Source of the DNA: DASRTE01 sp035316885
Lineage (GTDB): Bacteria > Actinomycetota > Actinomycetes > Jiangellales > Jiangellaceae
Assembly: GCA_035316885.1 (NCBI GenBank)
Contig: DATHII010000140.1
Span: forward strand, 1 to 20,134
Reading direction: 5' to 3'
DNA length: 20,134 bases
Numbering within the stretch: position 1 is the first letter of the stretch; the number at the start of each line of letters is the position of its first letter. The position numbers were made by a program, and so were the translations under genes. The notes beneath the pieces are model-generated. The model searched no databases. It was not told the origin of the DNA and saw nothing but the letters and a program-made list of their open reading frames with translations. Below, piece by piece: positions 15,498 to 20,134 of this stretch.

Positions 15498-16634
15498 GTG
15501 TCGCGCGGAACGATGCGAGACCTGGCAAGGGCGTCGTCAATTCCGGCGCCCCGTCGACCCGAGCCCGACCACCCCGCCGGCGAGCCGGCACTGGCCGATC
15601 TCGCGCTGGTCGATGCCGGTCCCGATCCTGTTCCGCACCTCCGGACCACCGACATCGCACTCGTCGAGGACGAGCCGGTCGAGGTGGAGACGGTCGTCGT
15701 CCGGCCCTCCTGGGGGTCCTCGGAGCGGGCACCCGACCTCGTCCGCCAGTACCTGCGCGAGATCGGGCGGGTCCCGCTGCTCAAAGCGGCTGAGGAGGTC
15801 GAACTCGCCCGGTCGGTCGAGGCCGGGCTGTTCGCCGAGGACCGCCTCGAGAACGCGGTCGGCCTCGACGAGACCCTGCGCTCGGAGCTACGCCAACTGG
15901 TGCTCCTCGGCCGCGAGTCGAAGCGGAACCTCATCGAGGCGAACCTCCGGCTCGTGGTGTCGGTGGCGAAGCGTTACGTCGGCCGTGGGCTGCCGTTGCT
16001 CGACCTCGTCCAGGAGGGCAACGTCGGGCTGATCCGGGCAGTGGAGAAGTTCGACTACATCAAGGGTTACAAGTTCTCCACCTACGCAACGTGGTGGATC
16101 AGGCAGGCGATATCGCGTGCCCTCGCCGACCAGAGCCGCACGATCCGGATGCCGGTGCACGTCGTCGAGAGCATGAACAAGGTGCTACGGGTCCAGCGGC
16201 GGCTCCTCCAGGAGCTCGGCCACGAGCCGACGCCCGAGGAATTGGCCGCCGAGACCGGCATCGAGACCGCTCGCGTCATCGACCTGCTCTCGTTCGCGTA
16301 CGAGCCCATCAGCCTCCACACACCGGTGGGCGAGACGACCGATAACGAGCTCGGCGACCTCATCGAGGACGGCGACTCCGAGACACCGGCGGAGTTCGTC
16401 GCGCAGCTCATGCTCAAGGAACACCTCGACGAGGTGCTCGACTCCCTCGGCGAGCGCGAACAGGCCGTGGTGCGGCTGCGGTACGGCCTCGACGACGGGG
16501 AGGCGCGGACCCTGGAGGAGGTCGGGCGCCACTTCGGCGTCACCCGCGAGCGGGTGCGCCAGATCGAGGCGAAGACGCTGGCGAAGCTACGGCGCGGCCG
16601 ATTCGCTGGCGCGCTGCGCGAGTACTTGCGCTGA
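15498..16634 (+). CDS. RNA polymerase sigma-70 family factor, group 2 (HrdD/SigB-like)
   Basis: About 378 residues from GTG 15498 (GAGG 8 nt upstream); GTG 15492 and ATG 15513 in the same frame are alternatives. An acidic/Pro-rich N-terminus of about 75 residues is followed by region 1.2 ([16 protein letters not shown]), region 2 ([49 protein letters not shown]: core binding and -10 recognition), region 3 ([26 protein letters not shown]) and region 4 ([27 protein letters not shown]: -35 recognition). The strong match to primary sigma in regions 2 and 4 but a short N-terminus without region 1.1 marks a group 2 alternative sigma factor, commonly stationary-phase or stress related. It is probably a separate unit from the sugar operon, 148 nt after it. 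Confidence 0.92.
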   Translation: MSRGTMRDLARASSIPAPRRPEPDHPAGEPALADLALVDAGPDPVPHLRTTDIALVEDEPVEVETVVVRPSWGSSERAPDLVRQYLREIGRVPLLKAAEEVELARSVEAGLFAEDRLENAVGLDETLRSELRQLVLLGRESKRNLIEANLRLVVSVAKRYVGRGLPLLDLVQEGNVGLIRAVEKFDYIKGYKFSTYATWWIRQAISRALADQSRTIRMPVHVVESMNKVLRVQRRLLQELGHEPTPEELAAETGIETARVIDLLSFAYEPISLHTPVGETTDNELGDLIEDGDSETPAEFVAQLMLKEHLDEVLDSLGEREQAVVRLRYGLDDGEARTLEEVGRHFGVTRERVRQIEAKTLAKLRRGRFAGALREYLR

Positions 16635-16638
16635 CCGC

Positions 16639-16653
16639 CGCGCACGGAGCGCG
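16639..16653 (+). terminator. GC-rich hairpin after the sigma gene
   Basis: CGCGC, loop ACGGA, GCGCG: a 5-bp all-GC stem 4 nt after the stop codon. No T-run. A weak terminator candidate. Confidence 0.3.
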
Positions 16654-16736
16654 TCACCCCTGTCCGCCGAATCCGGGCTCACGAAGCTAGTGTGATCGGG
16701 CGGTCCGGTCCTGTTCCGAAGATCGAGGAGGGTGTC

Positions 16737-17231
16737 GTGCGGGGATTTCAGCGTGCTGGTGTCGTACTGGCGTTGGGAGTTCTGGCTCTCAGCGGTTGCG
16801 GGGGAGAGGACGACGACGGTGCGGCGGGATCCGGGCCTAGCGCAACAGGCGAGAGCGCGGCCACGCCGTCCGACGAGGCGCCCACTGGCGACGCAGACAG
16901 CTTCTGCGCGGAGGTGGAAGCGGCGCGGGACCAGCTGGACAGTGTGATGGACAACGAGGCCTTGGTCGATCCGTCGGCGGCGCTCGACGTGGTCGACGAG
17001 GCGCTCGACACGATGCGCTCGATCGATCCGCCGGCCGAGATCGCCGAGGACTGGGAGGCGGTCACCTCGTTCACCGACGACATGATCTCCGCGCTCGACG
17101 ACATCGACGTGACCGACCCGGCAGCTCTCGAAGAACTGAGCCAGGATCTCGAGCAGAATGCCGAAGCGCTCGAGGACGCGGCTGACCGGGTCGACCGGTA
17201 CCTCGAACAGGAGTGCGGGATCACACTCTAG
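16737..17231 (+). CDS. Small acidic lipoprotein of unknown function
   Basis: 164 residues from GTG 16737, chosen because GAGGAGG ends 5 nt upstream and a lipoprotein signal starts at once: basic start, hydrophobic VVLALGVLALSG, lipobox LSGC with Cys21. A Gly/Ser/Asp linker (about 22-50) leads to a strongly acidic, Ala/Asp/Glu-rich helical domain with two Cys (FCAEVEAAR near 56 and LEQECGITL at the C-terminus) that could form a disulfide joining both ends. It is probably anchored outside the membrane. No family recognised; many actinomycetes have similar short helical lipoproteins. It is 9 nt upstream of the next gene, so they may be co-transcribed. Confidence 0.75.
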   Translation: MRGFQRAGVVLALGVLALSGCGGEDDDGAAGSGPSATGESAATPSDEAPTGDADSFCAEVEAARDQLDSVMDNEALVDPSAALDVVDEALDTMRSIDPPAEIAEDWEAVTSFTDDMISALDDIDVTDPAALEELSQDLEQNAEALEDAADRVDRYLEQECGITL

Positions 17232-17240
17232 GTTTGGGGG

Positions 17241-17792
17241 ATGGCCAGGTTTCTGCGCCGTTCGCGGCGGGTCGAGGACGTCGCGCTGGACGACGGTGAG
17301 CGCACCCTCGCCGCGGCGTCGTCACCGGCGGGCCCGGTCGTGGCCACCGACCGGCGGCTGCTCATCCCGGTTCCCGGTGGCTACCACTCGATCAGCTGGG
17401 ACCGCGTCGACCGGGCCAGGTGGGACGGCGACGCCGAGGTGCTCGTCGTCGCGGAGACAGCCCCGCTGGGATCGCCGCATCGCGATCACCGGCTGAGCGT
17501 CGAGGACCCGCGCCGCTTGCTTGACGTCGTCCGCGAACAGGTCACCGCCAGCGTGGTCATCACCAGGTACGTGGCGGTAAGCGGTTCGCTCGGCGTTAGG
17601 GTGACCGGCCGGCGTCGGGGCGACAGCCTGGGCTGGGTCGTGGCGGTGGACGACGGGTTGCGCATCGACGACCCGGAGGTACGGCGACACGTCGACGCGG
17701 CAGTGGCCCAGGTGCGGGCCGAGGTCGAGCCCTTGTCGGGTAGGGAGATCGGGCTCCCGCGGTTGGACTCGAACCAACAACCTGCCGGTTAA
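17241..17792 (+). CDS. Conserved actinobacterial hypothetical protein, 3' end overlapping tRNA-Asn
   Basis: 183 residues from ATG 17241, 9 nt after the lipoprotein gene with a GGGGG run directly before the ATG. No signal or membrane segment. Recognisable blocks of a widespread actinobacterial protein: basic start MARFLRRSRR, VVATDRRLLIP, ISWDRVDRARWDGDAEVLVV, VREQVTASVVITRYV, and WVVAVDDGLRIDDPEVRRHVDAAVAQVR. The pattern (short strands with WxxVDRAxW) suggests a small beta-rich fold of the kind seen in PH-like proteins, but this is a guess. The last 12-13 residues are read from the antisense strand of tRNA-Asn, and the TAA stop (17790-17792) lies in its anticodon region, so the functional C-terminus probably ends earlier, near residue 170. 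Confidence 0.75.
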   Translation: MARFLRRSRRVEDVALDDGERTLAAASSPAGPVVATDRRLLIPVPGGYHSISWDRVDRARWDGDAEVLVVAETAPLGSPHRDHRLSVEDPRRLLDVVREQVTASVVITRYVAVSGSLGVRVTGRRRGDSLGWVVAVDDGLRIDDPEVRRHVDAAVAQVRAEVEPLSGREIGLPRLDSNQQPAG

Positions 17793-17826
17793 CAGCCGGA
17801 CGCTCTGCCAATTGAGCTACGCGGGA
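17754..17826 (-). tRNA. tRNA-Asn (GTT)
   Basis: 73 nt read on the minus strand. Acceptor TCCCGCG (17820-17826) pairs with CGCGGGA (17755-17761), discriminator G at 17754; D arm GCTC...GAGC; anticodon loop CTGTTAA, anticodon GTT; T arm with GGTTCGAGTCC. No CCA is encoded. Its 3' half overlaps the end of the plus-strand hypothetical gene. Confidence 0.95.
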
Positions 17827-17857
17827 TTGGTCCGCCGACGCGGGCGGCCGACGCAAA

Positions 17858-17863
17858 AGGATA
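17858..17863 (-). promoter_or_regulatory. Possible -10 box of tRNA-Asn
   Basis: TATCCT on the minus strand, 31 nt upstream of the tRNA 5' end. The same hexamer precedes the tRNA-Met gene at a similar distance. No good -35 box is visible at the right spacing, hence low confidence. Confidence 0.3.
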
Positions 17864-18448
17864 TCAGTGCGCGTGCCGGCCGCTTTCGGCAGCGGCCTTG
17901 CCCGCTGATCGGATCGCGAAGGAGGCCACGATCTCGGTCAAACCGTTGAGCAGCAGGTAGAAGCCCACCAGGTTGACGAACAACAGGACCTCTCGCAGCG
18001 GGGACCCGACCGCCCAGGCGCCGAGCAGGAACATGACCACACCGAGGACGATGTGCAGCCACCACCAGTCATACGTGGGACCCAGGAAGGCGTCGACCAC
18101 CGTCAGGATTCCGCCGAGAACCAGGTACCAGGCGAGGAAGACGGCCATGACGCGCAGCGTGACGTCCGGCCAGACGAAGGCGGCGATCCCGGCAGCGATC
18201 GCAAGGAGGCCGCCGACGTAGAACAACCACCGCCAGCTGTCGACTCGGCGCGCGACGAAGAACTGCGTCAGGCCGCCGAAGATGAAGGCGATCCCGGCGA
18301 GGATGGCCAGTGACAGCACGGAGCCGGGGCGCAGACTCAGGACGAACAGGCCGTAGAGCACCGACACGATGCCTGCGACCAGGCCGAGCCACCACAGCCG
18401 GGCCGCATCGGCGGGAAGGTTGCCGTCGTCGCTGCTGACCGTGGACAT
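17864..18448 (-). CDS. DUF308/HdeD-family integral membrane protein
   Basis: 194 residues from ATG 18448 (AGGAGG 4 nt upstream; the frame stays open 35 codons further but without a ribosome site). After a short polar N-terminus there are six hydrophobic segments separated by short loops, for example LWWLGLVAGIVSVLYGLFVL, SVLSLAILAGIAFIFGGLTQFFVARR, WLFYVGGLLAIAAGIAAFVWP and VLLFVNLVGFYLLLNGLTEI. The repeated GI/GG-rich pairs of helices, with WP-type and R-rich turns, are the DUF308 pattern found in HdeD, an acid-resistance protein in E. coli; in actinomycetes the role is unknown. It lies downstream of the HtrA-like protease on the same strand with a 134-nt gap holding a hairpin, so it probably has its own promoter. 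Confidence 0.85.
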   Translation of the reverse strand: MSTVSSDDGNLPADAARLWWLGLVAGIVSVLYGLFVLSLRPGSVLSLAILAGIAFIFGGLTQFFVARRVDSWRWLFYVGGLLAIAAGIAAFVWPDVTLRVMAVFLAWYLVLGGILTVVDAFLGPTYDWWWLHIVLGVVMFLLGAWAVGSPLREVLLFVNLVGFYLLLNGLTEIVASFAIRSAGKAAAESGRHAH

Positions 18449-18549
18449 GGAGCCTCCTCGAGTTTTGGTGGCCGTGGAGGACCGGGCTGCATCCGTCCTC
18501 GACTGCGAGAGCCGTACCTCCAGTTGACCGGTTCCCGCGCGCCGTTGCC

Positions 18550-18566
18550 TCACCCGTTACGGGTGA
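18550..18566 (-). terminator. Palindromic hairpin downstream of the HtrA-like gene
   Basis: TCACCCGT, central T, ACGGGTGA: perfect 8-bp arms, 16 nt past the stop codon on the minus strand. GGGTG/CACCC (18576-18590) forms a smaller stem overlapping the stop codon. Could end the protease transcript or be an operator for the membrane-protein gene that follows; the nearly loop-free centre fits a protein-binding palindrome as well as a terminator. Confidence 0.4.
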
Positions 18567-18582
18567 ATGCTCTCCGGGTGGG

Positions 18583-19527
18583 TCACACCCGCTCGAGTTC
18601 GGTCGGAACAGCGATGACGTCGACCATGGCGCCGTTGCGGAGGACGGTGAGTGGCAGCGGTGTCCCGATCGCGTCGGAGAACAGCAGCCGCTGCAGGCTC
18701 TCGGCATCGGCTACCGGCGCCCGCCCGGCGGACAGGACGAGGTCGCCGGACTTGAGCCCGGCATGGTCCGCCGGGCCGCCGGCGACGACCTGCACGATGC
18801 GAAGGCCGCGCTGCTGGCCGGTACGGGTGGCGACCGGCGCGGGCACCGGAGCCGGCGTGCTCACCAGCCCCAGGTAGGCGCGCCGCACCCGGCCCTCCCG
18901 CATGAGCGTGCCGATGATGCGGTGGCTCGTCGCGTTGATCGGAACGGCGAGGCCGAGACCGATGCCGGCCACTGCTGTGTTGATGCCGACGACCCGGGCT
19001 TGGGCGTCCGCGAGCGCACCACCGGAGTTGCCGGGGTTGAGCGCGGCGTCGGTCTGGATGACGTCCTCGACGACGCGCGCGGCCTGGCCATGGCGGGTGG
19101 GCAGCGAGCGGCCGAGGCCGCTGACGACGCCCGCTGTGACCGAGCCGGCCAGCCCGAGCGGGCTGCCGACCGCGACAACGAGCTGCCCGACCCGCAGCGA
19201 CTCGGCCTCGCCGAACCGGGCTGCCTTCGGCGTCGTGCCGCGCGCCCGGACGATGGCCAGATCGGACAGCGGGTCGGCTCCGATGACGTCGAACTCCGTC
19301 TCGGATCCGTCGCCGAACGCGGCCGTGCCACGCCGGGTGCCACCGACGACATGGGCATTCGTGACCAGGTAGCCGTCGTCGGTGAATACGACCGCCGAGC
19401 CGGCGCCCTCAAAGGTGGCGCCGCCCCGCGAACCGCGTACGCGGACGCTCGCGACGTGGGGGAGCAACTCGGCCGCCACCTCGGTCACGATCCGCGAGTA
19501 CGCGTCCAGCGGTTCCTCGTCGCTCAT
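18583..19527 (-). CDS. HtrA/DegP-type trypsin-like serine protease with PDZ domain, apparently not exported
   Basis: 314 residues from ATG 19527. Trypsin-like domain, about 20-215, with the full triad: His59 (VTNAHVV), Asp89 (SDLAIVRA) and Ser168 (NPGNSGGAL); the substrate-pocket loop VVSGLGRSLPTR and NTAVAGIGLGLAVPIN are also as in HtrA. One PDZ domain follows, about 225-310 (GLRIVQVVAGGPADHAGLKSGDLVLSAGRAPV). The N-terminus (MSDEEPLDAYSRIV) has neither a signal peptide nor a membrane helix, so a cytosolic enzyme is implied, unlike classic HtrA/PepD proteins that are membrane-anchored or secreted. No in-frame upstream extension with a hydrophobic segment is apparent. It probably takes part in protein quality control. 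Confidence 0.9.
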   Translation of the reverse strand: MSDEEPLDAYSRIVTEVAAELLPHVASVRVRGSRGGATFEGAGSAVVFTDDGYLVTNAHVVGGTRRGTAAFGDGSETEFDVIGADPLSDLAIVRARGTTPKAARFGEAESLRVGQLVVAVGSPLGLAGSVTAGVVSGLGRSLPTRHGQAARVVEDVIQTDAALNPGNSGGALADAQARVVGINTAVAGIGLGLAVPINATSHRIIGTLMREGRVRRAYLGLVSTPAPVPAPVATRTGQQRGLRIVQVVAGGPADHAGLKSGDLVLSAGRAPVADAESLQRLLFSDAIGTPLPLTVLRNGAMVDVIAVPTELERV

Positions 19528-19691
19528 CAGCCAGCACCGCCCGTGATTACGCCGTTACACAAGATTGCCACGACAACGCGGACATGGCGGTTGGCGTTCC
19601 CGCGGGCCGGCAGCCGTTCGCTGACAGCGTGACTGGCCGCCGATCCGCTCGTACCGACGATGCACGACGCCGACCGCACCGGCACGTGCTC

Positions 19692-19697
19692 TATCCT
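19692..19697 (+). promoter_or_regulatory. Possible -10 box of tRNA-Met
   Basis: TATCCT, 37 nt before the tRNA 5' end, the same hexamer as ahead of tRNA-Asn. No convincing -35 at 16-19 nt. Confidence 0.3.
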
Positions 19698-19734
19698 GCG
19701 GCCTGGGAAGGAGCTGTCCAACGATGCTTCCCCC

Positions 19735-19809
19735 GGGGCGGTAGCTCAGCTGGTCAGAGCAGCGGACTCATAATCCGTCAGGTCGTGGGTTCGAGTCCCA
19801 CCCGCCCCA
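19735..19809 (+). tRNA. tRNA-Met (CAT), elongator type
   Basis: 75 nt: acceptor GGGGCGG (19735-19741) pairs with CCGCCCC (19802-19808), discriminator A; D arm GCTC...GAGC; anticodon stem GCGGA/TCCGT with loop CTCATAA (anticodon 19769-19771); T arm GTGGG/CCCAC with TTCGAGT loop. No encoded CCA. The anticodon stem is as I recall actinobacterial elongator tRNA-Met; CAT-anticodon tRNA-Ile2 (lysidine-modified) cannot be fully excluded, while the initiator is excluded by the anticodon stem lacking its three G-C pairs. Confidence 0.92.
19779..19809 (+). other. Probable attachment site (tRNA-Met 3' end)
   Basis: The integrase gene begins 97 nt beyond the tRNA 3' end and reads away from it. Elements of this kind usually recombine within the T-arm/acceptor end of the tRNA and rebuild it. 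The matching second copy would lie at the far end of the element, outside the window, so the core cannot be delimited here. Confidence 0.5.
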
Positions 19810-19870
19810 CTACATTCGCGCAGGTCAACTAGCCCGCAGGCCTGGACATGGATCGCCGTGATGGGCACAC

Positions 19871-19890
19871 TTCTAACATCTTTTCTAACA
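19871..19890 (+). repeat. Tandem TTCTAACA direct repeat ahead of the integrase gene
   Basis: TTCTAACA occurs at 19871-19878 and 19883-19890, a 12-bp period, in an AT-rich patch 17 nt before the integrase ATG. Candidate arm-type integrase or excisionase binding sites, or the control site of the integrase promoter. Confidence 0.6.
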
Positions 19891-19906
19891 GGAAGTGGGG
19901 TGAGCC

Positions 19907-20134
19907 ATGCGCGGGGCCGTGGTTCAGAAGCCCAGGGGAACGGGTCGCTGGTACGTCGTGCTGGATCTCGATCGCGACGGAACCGGGCGCCGGCGACAGA
20001 AATGGCACTCAGGCTTCCGGACCAAGCGTGAGGCGGAGAAGGGTCTCACGGCGCTGCTCGCTGCGCAGGACACCGGGACCTACGTGGCGCCGCAGAAGAT
20101 CACGTTGGGTGAGTACCTCGCAGACCGCTGGTTG
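19907..20134 (+). CDS. Tyrosine-type site-specific integrase, N-terminal part (runs off window)
   Basis: 76 residues from ATG 19907 to the window end, frame open. The sequence GTGRWYVVLDLDRDGTGRR, RQKWHSGFRTKREAEKGLT, GTYVAPQKITLGEYLADRWL is the arm-type DNA-binding domain (AP2-like three-stranded sheet plus helix) and the start of the SAM-like core-binding domain of phage/ICE integrases; the catalytic Arg-His-Arg-Tyr domain would lie beyond the window. It would integrate and, with a partner, excise an element at the adjacent tRNA-Met gene. Many actinomycete prophages and AICE-type elements have exactly this order. Whether the gene is intact cannot be seen. Confidence 0.88.
   Translation, partial: MRGAVVQKPRGTGRWYVVLDLDRDGTGRRRQKWHSGFRTKREAEKGLTALLAAQDTGTYVAPQKITLGEYLADRWL

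Noticed and set aside
17754..17826. Integration site at tRNA-Asn
   Set aside because: No integrase, repeat of the tRNA end or composition shift is seen next to it; flanking genes look chromosomal.

Overview
The window is high-GC DNA with GTG starts, 4-bp start/stop overlaps, a Streptomyces-type xylose isomerase, a group 2 sigma factor and conserved actinobacterial small proteins. It reads as an actinomycete chromosome (Actinomycetota; family not resolvable by eye).

Left part (1-15349) is one carbohydrate locus in three blocks. (a) 1-4776, minus strand: a very large secreted ThuA / PQQ-type sugar dehydrogenase / PKD / CBM6-like fusion, followed by a Tat-exported TIM-barrel sugar isomerase-like protein cut by the window edge. 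(b) 4981-6411, plus strand, divergent from (a): xylulokinase XylB. (c) 6755-15349, plus strand: ROK repressor, sugar ABC transporter (ATPase, permease, lipoprotein binding protein), a long perfect hairpin, then a Gfo/Idh/MocA oxidoreductase, xylose isomerase XylA and a second, cytosolic TIM-barrel isomerase/epimerase-like protein. XylA and XylB give the standard route xylose -> xylulose -> xylulose-5-phosphate. The other enzymes are not needed for that route and suggest that oxidised or derivatised sugars, perhaps from xylan-type polymers, are also processed. Ahead of the ROK gene there is a promoter whose -10 lies in an inverted repeat with the half-site of Bacillus xyl operators, and just downstream a near-consensus CRP/GlxR-type palindrome.

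Middle part (15350-17826): a primary-like (group 2) sigma factor, a small acidic lipoprotein, a conserved actinobacterial hypothetical protein, and tRNA-Asn(GTT) on the minus strand, whose anticodon region supplies the stop codon of the hypothetical protein on the other strand.

Right part (17827-20134): minus-strand DUF308/HdeD-like membrane protein and an HtrA-type serine protease without an export signal, then plus-strand tRNA-Met(CAT). About 100 bp after the tRNA a tyrosine integrase gene begins and runs off the window. This is the usual picture of a mobile element integrated at the 3' end of a tRNA gene, so the chromosome/element junction is probably at about 19809.

All calls come from reading the sequence and translations; no database search was run. 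The least secure points are exact start codons of the ROK and sigma genes, the true substrate of the transporter, and the reactions of the ThuA fusion, the oxidoreductase and the two TIM-barrel proteins.
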